NCBI GenBank assembly: GCA_937894795.1
Contig: CALCQV010000127.1
Location: 1-8,479, forward strand
From: an uncultured Bacteroidales bacterium
GTDB taxonomy: Bacteria > Bacteroidota > Bacteroidia > Bacteroidales > Lentimicrobiaceae
Direction: 5' to 3'
DNA length: 8,479 nt
Position numbers and translations under genes: made by a program. The notes beneath the pieces are model-generated. The model saw nothing but the letters and a program-made list of their open reading frames with translations. It was not told the origin of the DNA and made no database searches. Positions 1 to 5,462 of the stretch are shown one piece after another (positions within the stretch are counted from its first letter, which is position 1; each line of letters opens with the position of its first letter).

Positions 1-137
1 GTTCCAGACGAAAGGCTATCCCAGAATGCAGCAATTTGCGGACTGGCCCAGCCTATAAAAATTCCTGCCAACATTGCCAGAAATATCCACAATGTCAGGT
101 ATCTGTCGAGAAATTTCAATCGCGGTTGAGAAGGCAT
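1..137 (-). CDS. acr3: Acr3-family arsenite efflux permease, N-terminal fragment (runs off the window)
   Basis: This is an inner-membrane carrier expected to expel arsenite and so complete the detoxification begun by ArsC. Only about 45 codons are inside the window; the rest lies beyond position 1. The visible protein starts MPSQPRLKFLDRYLTLWIFL and continues into a hydrophobic segment (about residues 14-32, with AGIFIGW). A short polar N-terminus followed by a LDRYLTLWIF-type entry into the first helix is the recognisable opening of Acr3 proteins, as opposed to the unrelated ArsB type. The ATG at 137-135 lies 19 nt after the arsM stop, so it is the last visible gene of the arsR-arsC-arsM-acr3 operon. 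There is no clear Shine-Dalgarno, as is usual in Bacteroidota. The assignment rests on a short stretch but is strongly supported by context. Confidence 0.85.
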   Translation of the reverse strand, partial: MPSQPRLKFLDRYLTLWIFLAMLAGIFIGWASPQIAAFWDSLSSG

Positions 138-156
138 CTTATTAAAGTTTTGTGAT

Positions 157-960
157 TTATTTATAGGCTGAAACTGTGATACTATACAGACCGGTACCGC
201 TTTGTCTGAATTGTCTTAACTCTTCACCGTTAAGATAAAAAGTAAGGATATCATCAGGTATCTCTATTGACTTCGAAGTATGTATCTTAATGTCCGTGAA
301 TCCTCTGTCTTTGATAATGCCAATATATTCATCCCAATAGACAGCTCCTGCAACACAGCCTGCATACATTTCCGAATCATGGAGTATCTTTTCAGGCAAA
401 TCTCCCTTGATTACTACATCCGACACGCAGAAATGGCCTCCTGCTCTTAGCACCCTATGTATCTCTGAAAAGGCCTTAACTTTATCAGGCACAAGGTTTA
501 AAACGCAGTTCGATACAATTACATCCACTGAACTATCGGGAAGTGGCATCTCTTCAATATCACCTTTGACAAACTCTACATTAGTGTATCCCAGTTTGTC
601 CCGGTTTTCAACTGCCTTTTTCAGCATTTCATCAGTAAAATCAAGTCCGGTTACCTTTCCAGTCTCTCCAACAATGGAGCGGGCAACAAAACAATCATTT
701 CCGGCACCACTTCCCAAATCAAGCACATGATGACCTGCTTCAATACCAGCATATTGTGTGGGCAGACCGCAACCCAAACCCAGATCAGCATCGGCATGGT
801 AACCTTGCACCTGGTCATAGCTATCACTGAAAACGGTATAATCGGTGGTAGAACAACATCCCGAAGTGCCGCAACATGAAGTTGCATTCTTTTGCTTGCT
901 TTGGTTTGCTATCTGACCGTACTTCTCTTTTACTATCTGTTTTAATTCATTTGGCTTCAT
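157..960 (-). CDS. arsM: ArsM arsenite S-adenosylmethionine methyltransferase
   Basis: A cytosolic enzyme of 267 residues that transfers methyl groups from S-adenosylmethionine to trivalent arsenic, giving methylated arsenicals. The class I methyltransferase core is visible: motif I VLDLGSGAGND at residues 79-89, GLDFTDEML at 105-113, GDIEEMPLPDSSVDVIVSNC at 133-152, and a later LRAGGHFCVSD strand at 171-181. Three cysteines sit where the arsenic-binding trio of ArsM is expected: C64 in GLGCGLPT, C152 in SNCVLN and C202 in YAGCVAG. The N-terminus carries two extra cysteine pairs (C29/C30 and C35/C36). The ATG at 960-958 overlaps the arsC stop in an ATGA tetranucleotide, which fixes the start and suggests translational coupling. 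The length and all three core cysteines suggest a functional enzyme. Confidence 0.95.
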   Translation of the reverse strand: MKPNELKQIVKEKYGQIANQSKQKNATSCCGTSGCCSTTDYTVFSDSYDQVQGYHADADLGLGCGLPTQYAGIEAGHHVLDLGSGAGNDCFVARSIVGETGKVTGLDFTDEMLKKAVENRDKLGYTNVEFVKGDIEEMPLPDSSVDVIVSNCVLNLVPDKVKAFSEIHRVLRAGGHFCVSDVVIKGDLPEKILHDSEMYAGCVAGAVYWDEYIGIIKDRGFTDIKIHTSKSIEIPDDILTFYLNGEELRQFRQSGTGLYSITVSAYK

Positions 961-1382
961 AACTGTGGTTTTATAGTTTTTATGTAAAGTTTGTAGAATG
1001 AATCCTTTATTTCATCTCTGACACGAATAAATTCACTTAATATAAATTCCCGGCTGCCTGCTGCTTTTGAAGGATCATCAAATCCAATATGCATTCTGTG
1101 ATTAACCTTGCCGGCAAAGAATGGGCAGGCTTCATTTGCCTGATCACATACAGTTATTACATAATCCCATGCAATACTGAGATATTCATCAACCTGATCA
1201 GAAGTGTGGTGGCTGATGTCAATACCTATTAATTTCATCACTTCTACTGCTAATGGATTGAGACTTCCGGAAGCTTCTGTCCCTGCCGAATAGACTTCCA
1301 AACGGGAATCAAATGATTGCAAAAAGCCGTGAGCCATCTGGCTTCGGCAACTGTTACCTGTGCAAAGAATAAGTATCTTCAT
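957..1382 (-). CDS. arsC: Arsenate reductase, thioredoxin-coupled (low-molecular-weight phosphatase fold)
   Basis: A cytosolic enzyme that reduces arsenate to arsenite, the form exported by Acr3 and methylated by ArsM. The 141-residue protein opens with the phosphatase-type loop CTGNSCRSQ: nucleophile C7, C12 and R13 in a CX5R arrangement. The redox cysteine pair C79 and C86 (VITVCDQANEACPFF) has the seven-residue spacing of the S. aureus pI258 ArsC type, which relays electrons to thioredoxin. FDDP at 101-104 supplies the catalytic Asp-Pro motif. The frame is open for 21 more codons upstream, but the ATG at 1382-1380 is preferred: it puts the P-loop at the usual place, and it lies 1 nt after the arsR stop (TAA A ATG). 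The stop overlaps the arsM start. It is unrelated to the glutaredoxin-type ArsC of E. coli. Confidence 0.95.
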   Translation of the reverse strand: MKILILCTGNSCRSQMAHGFLQSFDSRLEVYSAGTEASGSLNPLAVEVMKLIGIDISHHTSDQVDEYLSIAWDYVITVCDQANEACPFFAGKVNHRMHIGFDDPSKAAGSREFILSEFIRVRDEIKDSFYKLYIKTIKPQL

Positions 1383-1383
1383 T

Positions 1384-1722
1384 TTATTGCTGTTTTGGAT
1401 CACAAACAACATCTGATGCCTGCACTGGAGCAAAGAATTCTTCAAATAGCTGCATATACTTTTTAATACTGGAAGAACATAGACAATAATTGATTTTCAG
1501 ACCGTCAATCTCACCATGTATCAGTCCTAAATCACGTAACGCCTTTAAGTGCTGTGACACAGTTGTTCTGCTCAAAGGCAAATAATCAGAGATATCCCCT
1601 GATATACAACCGGGTGTTTTTGATAGATATTCAAGTATTGCCAGCCTTGCAGGATGCGATATAACCTTTGCAAACACTGCCAGATCCTGAAGCCGTGCAT
1701 CAAATTTTTCCGATTTATTCAT
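1384..1722 (-). CDS. arsR: ArsR-family winged-helix metalloregulator (arsenic-responsive repressor)
   Basis: A dimeric DNA-binding repressor, inferred to release the ars promoter when arsenite binds. The 112-residue protein shows the ArsR fold: AKVISHPARLAILEYL (residues 18-33), then the helix-turn-helix ISDYLPLSRTTVSQHLKALRDLGLI (about 44-68) and the wing GEIDGLKINYCL (70-81). The ELCVCDL metal site of the E. coli-type ArsR is absent. Candidate thiol ligands are C39 (PGCISGD), C80 and C82 (NYCLC) and C107 near the C-terminus, so the arsenic site probably has a different arrangement, as seen in other ArsR subtypes. It is the first gene of the operon, with its stop 1 nt before arsC. A TAnnTTTG element inside an inverted repeat lies 19 nt upstream, consistent with autoregulation. 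Arsenic specificity is inferred from the operon; the fold itself is certain. Confidence 0.93.
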   Translation of the reverse strand: MNKSEKFDARLQDLAVFAKVISHPARLAILEYLSKTPGCISGDISDYLPLSRTTVSQHLKALRDLGLIHGEIDGLKINYCLCSSSIKKYMQLFEEFFAPVQASDVVCDPKQQ

Positions 1723-1737
1723 ACTTTAATTTATAAC

Positions 1738-1753
1738 GTCGCAAACATACGAC
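1738..1753 (-). promoter_or_regulatory. Candidate ars promoter -7 element inside an ArsR operator
   Basis: The plus strand reads GTCGCAAACATACGAC, an inverted repeat of GTCG and CGAC around eight bases. Read on the minus strand, the eight central bases (1749-1742) are TATGTTTG, an exact match to the Bacteroidota -7 consensus TAnnTTTG, and they end 19 nt before the arsR ATG. A dyad centred on the promoter core would let an ArsR dimer block transcription initiation. No convincing -33 TTG element is seen about 20 bases further upstream. The promoter match is direct observation; the operator role is inference. Confidence 0.6.
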
Positions 1754-1823
1754 ATAAAAGAATAAATATTACCACCACCTGAAAAAAAATATCTCACAAA
1801 CCTGATTAAGGCAGTTATTTGGT

Positions 1824-1831
1824 TAAATTTG
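1824..1831 (+). promoter_or_regulatory. -7 promoter element of the haem-binding-domain gene
   Basis: TAAATTTG matches the Bacteroidota -7 consensus TAnnTTTG exactly and ends 14 nt before the ATG at 1846. It lies inside the longest open frame, which begins at a TTG at 1819. Transcription from this box would start downstream of that TTG, so the box argues for the ATG at 1846 as the true start. No clear -33 element is visible. Confidence 0.5.
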
Positions 1832-1845
1832 TAAAAACAGTCGGC

Positions 1846-2313
1846 ATGAAAAAGAAAAATATTCTTTTGACAATTCTGATTTTACTGATTCTCATTCAGT
1901 TCATCCGAGTTGATCAGACCAATCCTGAAAGTAAGGTTGAATCTAATTACTTTATCGTAGCCTCAGTACCTACCCATGTGCAGTCCATCATGGAGGAATC
2001 TTGCTTTGATTGTCATTCCAATCAAACAATTTATCCCTGGTATTCAAAAGTAGCTCCGGCTTCGTGGTTTTTAAATCAACACATAAAGGAGGGCCGAAAA
2101 AAAATAAACTTCTCGGAGTGGGATGTCTATTCTACTGAAGATCAGGTAAAAATAATGGAAGAGTGTATTGAAGAAATAAGAGAAAATAAGATGCCGCTGA
2201 AGTCTTATGTTCTGATTCATTCCAAAGCAAAATTGTCGAATGAAGAAAAGGATGCACTTATTCAATGGTTTATGGCCAAACCTTTAACAGGAACGGTTCC
2301 TGTCCTGAACTGA
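1846..2313 (+). CDS. Membrane-anchored haem-binding-domain protein (PF14376-type, CXXCH)
   Basis: A 155-residue protein with one N-terminal hydrophobic helix (about residues 5-20, ILLTILILLILIQF) that acts as a signal anchor or uncleaved signal. A periplasmic domain follows. The domain has a cytochrome c-type haem attachment site, ESCFDCHSNQT, with C53, C56 and H57, then the family pattern YPWYSKVAPASWFLNQHI (63-80) and a later MPLKSYVLIH segment (116-125) that could supply a distal methionine. This is the Haem_bd domain common in Bacteroidota; its partner and physiological role are generally unknown. The ATG at 1846 is chosen because it directly precedes the lysine-rich start of the signal anchor and lies just past a -7 promoter box. 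A TTG at 1819 would add nine residues. It diverges from arsR; no arsenic link is shown. Confidence 0.88.
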   Translation: MKKKNILLTILILLILIQFIRVDQTNPESKVESNYFIVASVPTHVQSIMEESCFDCHSNQTIYPWYSKVAPASWFLNQHIKEGRKKINFSEWDVYSTEDQVKIMEECIEEIRENKMPLKSYVLIHSKAKLSNEEKDALIQWFMAKPLTGTVPVLN

Positions 2314-2352
2314 GCTATAGTATCCTGTATTTAGTTACCGGAATCATAGAAT

Positions 2353-2369
2353 CGGTCATTTGATGACCG
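2353..2369 (+). terminator. Hairpin downstream of the haem-binding-domain gene, possible weak terminator
   Basis: CGGTCAT (2353-2359) and ATGACCG (2363-2369) form a perfect 7-bp stem with a 3-nt TTG loop, 39 nt after the stop at 2313. The stem is GC-rich enough to fold, but no T-run follows on either strand, so intrinsic termination is uncertain. It could instead protect the 3' end of the message. Confidence 0.35.
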
Positions 2370-2486
2370 TGATAGCCTATTGCTTCAAATGCAAATGGGC
2401 TTGTTGTTATTTGTTAATAAGTTACCGGCTATTGAAATCCTACAACCATCTTCATTTTCTCATGCACTCCAAATCATTAAAAGATA

Positions 2487-2494
2487 TACTTTTG
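2487..2494 (+). promoter_or_regulatory. -7 promoter element of the DUF486 gene
   Basis: TACTTTTG is an exact TAnnTTTG match ending 16 nt before the ATG at 2511, about the same spacing as for the boxes upstream of arsR and the haem-binding-domain gene. It implies a leader of roughly ten bases and independent transcription of this gene. No clear -33 element was seen. Confidence 0.5.
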
Positions 2495-2510
2495 CAAAAA
2501 TTTTTCCGGA

Positions 2511-2840
2511 ATGAAGACTGTTGCACTACTCGTTGCTTCCAATGTATTTATGACATTTGCCTGGTACGGACATCTTAAATTTAAAGAAACAGCACTTTGG
2601 AAAGTCGTTTTAATAAGCTGGGGAATCGCACTATTTGAATATATGCTGATGGTTCCGGCCAACAGAATCGGCCATGGCACTTTCAGCGTGGGTCAACTTA
2701 AAACAATACAGGAGGTAATTACACTTCTCGTTTTTGCAGGATTCTCAGTCTTTTTCCTCAAGGAACCCCTTAAATGGAATTACATTGTTGGATTTGTATT
2801 TATTGTTATTGCGGTCTTCTTTATCTTTAAAAAGTGGTAA
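2511..2840 (+). CDS. DUF486 / DMT-family four-helix inner-membrane protein
   Basis: A small integral membrane protein of 109 residues with four predicted helices at about 3-18, 31-48, 65-83 and 90-107. It ends in a positively charged KKW tail. The segments FAWYGHLKFKE (16-26), MVPANRIGH (47-55) and QLKTIQEVITLLVF (62-75) are hallmarks of the DUF486 family (COG3169), which is placed in the drug/metabolite transporter superfamily. The length is full for that family, and four helices would require dimerisation if it transports anything. The substrate is unknown. The ATG at 2511 fits the family N-terminus and lies 16 nt past a -7 element. It converges with the receptor gene across the hairpin at 2894-2918. 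Confidence 0.88.
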   Translation: MKTVALLVASNVFMTFAWYGHLKFKETALWKVVLISWGIALFEYMLMVPANRIGHGTFSVGQLKTIQEVITLLVFAGFSVFFLKEPLKWNYIVGFVFIVIAVFFIFKKW

Positions 2841-2893
2841 GGAAAATGCCAACGGGAACAGTCTGTCTAATCTTTCTGTTATCATTAAAAATA

Positions 2894-2918
2894 AAGGATT
2901 CTATTGAATAGAATCCTT
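2894..2918. terminator. Terminator hairpin between the convergent DUF486 and TonB-receptor genes
   Basis: AAGGATTCTAT (2894-2904) pairs perfectly with ATAGAATCCTT (2908-2918) around a TGA loop: an 11-bp stem with no mismatch. On the minus strand the stem is followed by TTTATTTTTAATG, a good U-tract, so it is best suited to end the receptor transcript, 40 nt after that gene's stop. On the plus strand the 3' flank (ATATAGTTATT) is less U-rich, so it may terminate DUF486 transcription less efficiently. Confidence 0.75.
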
Positions 2919-2957
2919 ATATAGTTATTCCTACCCGCCAATAGAAAAACCGAATAA

Positions 2958-5369
2958 TCAGAATTCAACAATTATTCCTATTGTAGGTAAAACAGTACCG
3001 CTTCTTCCTGAAACCTCCTTTAACTGATATCGGCCCGGATCATCTTCTACAGTGAGCCTATTGCCTAAGTCGTCAGTCTTTACCACTATAAAGGGCTGTT
3101 CATCAACCTGATAATTGTAAACATTCTGTACATCAGTGTACAATGTCAGCGACCATTTATCAAAGAAGAACTGCTTATCTATTCTGATATCCATCTGATG
3201 GAATGGCTTTAGCCTTTCGGTGTTGAATCGGCTGTAGTCAGGATAACCTCTGGATTGAACATTGAATGCCTCAATGATTGATGACCGGTATAAATCAGTT
3301 GGAGTATACGGAGTACCACCCACAAAACGCCACTTCAAACCTGCGTCCCAATCGTTCTTGAATTCGCGTGACAGGGTCAGATTCAGTATATAGCCATTAT
3401 CCCAGGCCGATGATACGTACTTGTCAGTATTATCTTTAAATTCACTCTTCACCAATGTAAAGGAGGCAATCAAATCAACCATATTGAGCACTCTTTCTCT
3501 TACATACGTTTCCAGACCATATGCCCGGCCGGTTCCGGTTGATATAACCTCCTCATTTCCGGTAACGCCATAGTCACCACCCTTATTTGCCAATGCTATT
3601 GAATCAAGAACTGACACAGGATAGTCGCTGTAGTTCTTATAGAATCCCTCAATGGTGATGATAGAACTTTCCTTACGTCGGTATTCAAATCCAAAAACAT
3701 AATGGTCAGCCTTGATATACTCCAGATTATTGGCCTTATTAGCCAGTATGCCATCTCTTGTTCTGTAGCCCAAGGTTGTATAGGCCGGCTGTTGCAGGAA
3801 TCGTCCTGTATTCATGTTGACAAAGAATTTGTCGGTTATGGCATAGGCCGCAGAGAATCTGGGTGACAGATTCCTGAATAAGTTTTTGAAATTATCAGAA
3901 TAGTTGTTTGCATCAGCACGAAGGCCTAGTGACAGAATCAACCTGTCGGAATAAAATCCTTTACTAACCTGACTGAAAATATTCCATTTGAAGAGGTCCA
4001 TCTCAGAATCAAACTGTAATGCCCTGATAGTATCTTCTGCCAGTGGAATGAATACTTTTTGATAGGTTGACGTGTTATACTTTGCATATTCCAGACCTGC
4101 GCCTGATACTACCCGGAAACCGTTGTATCTGCCGGTATTCTCATATCTTACCTTATTTTCAATCTCCTGTGAAATATAATCCTGCAAAAAAGGTTTGTTT
4201 TTATCATTGTCCTCATGCTTATATGATTCGTTATTAAGCATATTACGGCTATATACCCAGGTGTCGTATGAATTCTCGCGATAGTGTTTATATACCGCAC
4301 CCAAAGCATAGTTCCATTGTTCAAAAACCGGAAGATAGTCCAATAGATACTGCTGACTTTCATCAGGATTTTTAATACCGGTATTTAAGGATGATTTATC
4401 AATTGCACCAATACCAAGTACCGTAAGTTCATTTTTCTGATCAAAGCGGGTTTTAACTTTAAACTGGAAATCGTTATAAGTGGGTAGGAAAGGCAAACCA
4501 ATGATATCAAACAGAAATTGGAGATAAGATCTGCGGGCTGAAAAGAGGAAGGTTGTTTTTTCATTTATTGGGCCATTCAATGCAAGTGACATATCAGAAG
4601 CTCCAACTGCGGCCTTTGTTACCACTTTCTCCTTATTGCCGTCAATCTGTTTCATTTCTATGATTGAGCTCAAGGCATTTCCCCTGTTAACCGGGAAGGC
4701 CCCGGAATAGAAGTCAACTTCCCTGACAAAATCAATATTGATCATACCAACCGGGCCGCCTGATGCACCTTGGGTTGCAAAATGATTCAGATTAGGTATT
4801 TCCATCCCATCGAGATAGAATTTATTCTCACCAGGGCCTCCTCCCCTGACTATAACATCATTGCGATATGATACTGTGGATGAAACCCCCGGTAAAGCCT
4901 GGATTACTTTACTAACATCACGATTACCTCCGGGATTGCGCTCTATATCCTTGATGCTCAGTGTGCGCATGGAAACAGGGCTCTCTTCAGTTTTCCTGAA
5001 GGGCGTAGCCTTTATAACTATCTGATCCAGTTCAATATTCGTTGGTATCATTGGTATATCAACAAATACAACCTTGGCATTTGTTGCCATGATTTCTTCA
5101 CTGATAAAGGGTTTGTATCCAACTGAACTGGCTGCTATTTTAACAAAACCAGGATGTACGTTTGTGATTACATACTGACCGGCAGTGTCAGATGTAACAC
5201 CTTTTGATGTGCCAAATATTATCAGGTTGATAAATGGTAACGGTTCATTGCTATTTATGTCATAAACCCGGCCCTTTATAGTTGCTTGCGCACTATGTTT
5301 CTGAGCATGGGCAGTAATTCCTAGCAGTACTAATAATAATAATAAAGATTGTTTCATTCTGTTTAACAT
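2958..5369 (-). CDS. TonB-dependent outer-membrane receptor with carboxypeptidase-like N-terminal domain
   Basis: An energised outer-membrane channel of 803 residues. A signal peptide (about 1-22, a leucine-rich core ending THE AHA motif before Q23) is followed by a carboxypeptidase D-like regulatory beta-sandwich (about 29-113: IKGRVYDINSNEPLPFINLIIF then GYKPF). The plug domain spans about 115-240, with DVSKVIQALPGV (151-162), VRGGGPGENKFYLDGMEIP (174-192) and HFATQGASGGPVGMINIDFV (196-215). The remaining ~560 residues alternate polar and aromatic strands and end in Phe, as expected of a barrel recognised by the BAM machinery. No SusD-like partner, sigma factor or anti-sigma factor is adjacent, so no polysaccharide role is implied and the substrate is unknown. 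ATGs at 5369 and 5357 are both possible; the first is given and the second gives a more standard signal peptide. No clear promoter box was found upstream. Confidence 0.93.
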   Translation of the reverse strand: MLNRMKQSLLLLLVLLGITAHAQKHSAQATIKGRVYDINSNEPLPFINLIIFGTSKGVTSDTAGQYVITNVHPGFVKIAASSVGYKPFISEEIMATNAKVVFVDIPMIPTNIELDQIVIKATPFRKTEESPVSMRTLSIKDIERNPGGNRDVSKVIQALPGVSSTVSYRNDVIVRGGGPGENKFYLDGMEIPNLNHFATQGASGGPVGMINIDFVREVDFYSGAFPVNRGNALSSIIEMKQIDGNKEKVVTKAAVGASDMSLALNGPINEKTTFLFSARRSYLQFLFDIIGLPFLPTYNDFQFKVKTRFDQKNELTVLGIGAIDKSSLNTGIKNPDESQQYLLDYLPVFEQWNYALGAVYKHYRENSYDTWVYSRNMLNNESYKHEDNDKNKPFLQDYISQEIENKVRYENTGRYNGFRVVSGAGLEYAKYNTSTYQKVFIPLAEDTIRALQFDSEMDLFKWNIFSQVSKGFYSDRLILSLGLRADANNYSDNFKNLFRNLSPRFSAAYAITDKFFVNMNTGRFLQQPAYTTLGYRTRDGILANKANNLEYIKADHYVFGFEYRRKESSIITIEGFYKNYSDYPVSVLDSIALANKGGDYGVTGNEEVISTGTGRAYGLETYVRERVLNMVDLIASFTLVKSEFKDNTDKYVSSAWDNGYILNLTLSREFKNDWDAGLKWRFVGGTPYTPTDLYRSSIIEAFNVQSRGYPDYSRFNTERLKPFHQMDIRIDKQFFFDKWSLTLYTDVQNVYNYQVDEQPFIVVKTDDLGNRLTVEDDPGRYQLKEVSGRSGTVLPTIGIIVEF

Positions 5370-5430
5370 TTTTAGGTAGTTTCATAAACAAAGAAGTGTG
5401 GCCTTTGTTCTTGAAATTTCTCCTAAACTT

Positions 5431-5460
5431 TAAAAAAAAATTATCGTATTATCTGATAAT
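5431..5460 (-). terminator. Candidate intrinsic terminator of miaA
   Basis: Read on the minus strand just after the miaA stop, ATTATC (5460-5455) can pair with GATAAT (5445-5440) around a 9-nt loop. A run of nine T residues (5440-5432) follows directly. The stem is only 6 bp and AT-rich, but the T-run and its position 3 nt after the stop codon favour termination. A second overlapping dyad (5448-5460) uses the same arm. Confidence 0.5.
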
Positions 5461-5462
5461 GC

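Larger units (their letters stand above)
2314..2510. other. Intergenic region between the haem-binding-domain gene and the DUF486 gene
   Basis: This stretch of about 200 bases shows no convincing gene; the open frames in it on both strands have no recognisable domain and overlap the DUF486 gene. It contains the hairpin at 2353-2369, a -7 element at 2487-2494 and two copies of GTTACCGG (2334-2341 and 2421-2428) with no evident role. Confidence 0.6.

Noticed and set aside
407..730. Plus-strand open frame of 107 codons
   Set aside because: It lies wholly antisense to arsM, has no recognisable domain and low-complexity Ser/Thr composition; a shadow of the real gene.
957..1445. Longer arsC beginning 21 codons upstream
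   Set aside because: It would overlap arsR by about 60 bases and add residues not seen in the family; the ATG at 1382 places the P-loop correctly.
2334..2428. Direct repeat GTTACCGG at 2334-2341 and 2421-2428
   Set aside because: Only eight bases, two copies, no symmetry and no relation to a promoter; compatible with chance.
2360..2680. Open frames of about 70 codons on both strands around the DUF486 gene start
   Set aside because: They overlap the well-supported DUF486 gene, have Cys/Tyr-rich or unstructured compositions and no recognisable motif.
2958..5369. Polysaccharide-utilisation (SusC/SusD) locus
   Set aside because: The receptor has no SusD-like lipoprotein, glycosidase or sigma/anti-sigma neighbour, and its plug has the pattern of the shorter non-SusC receptor group.
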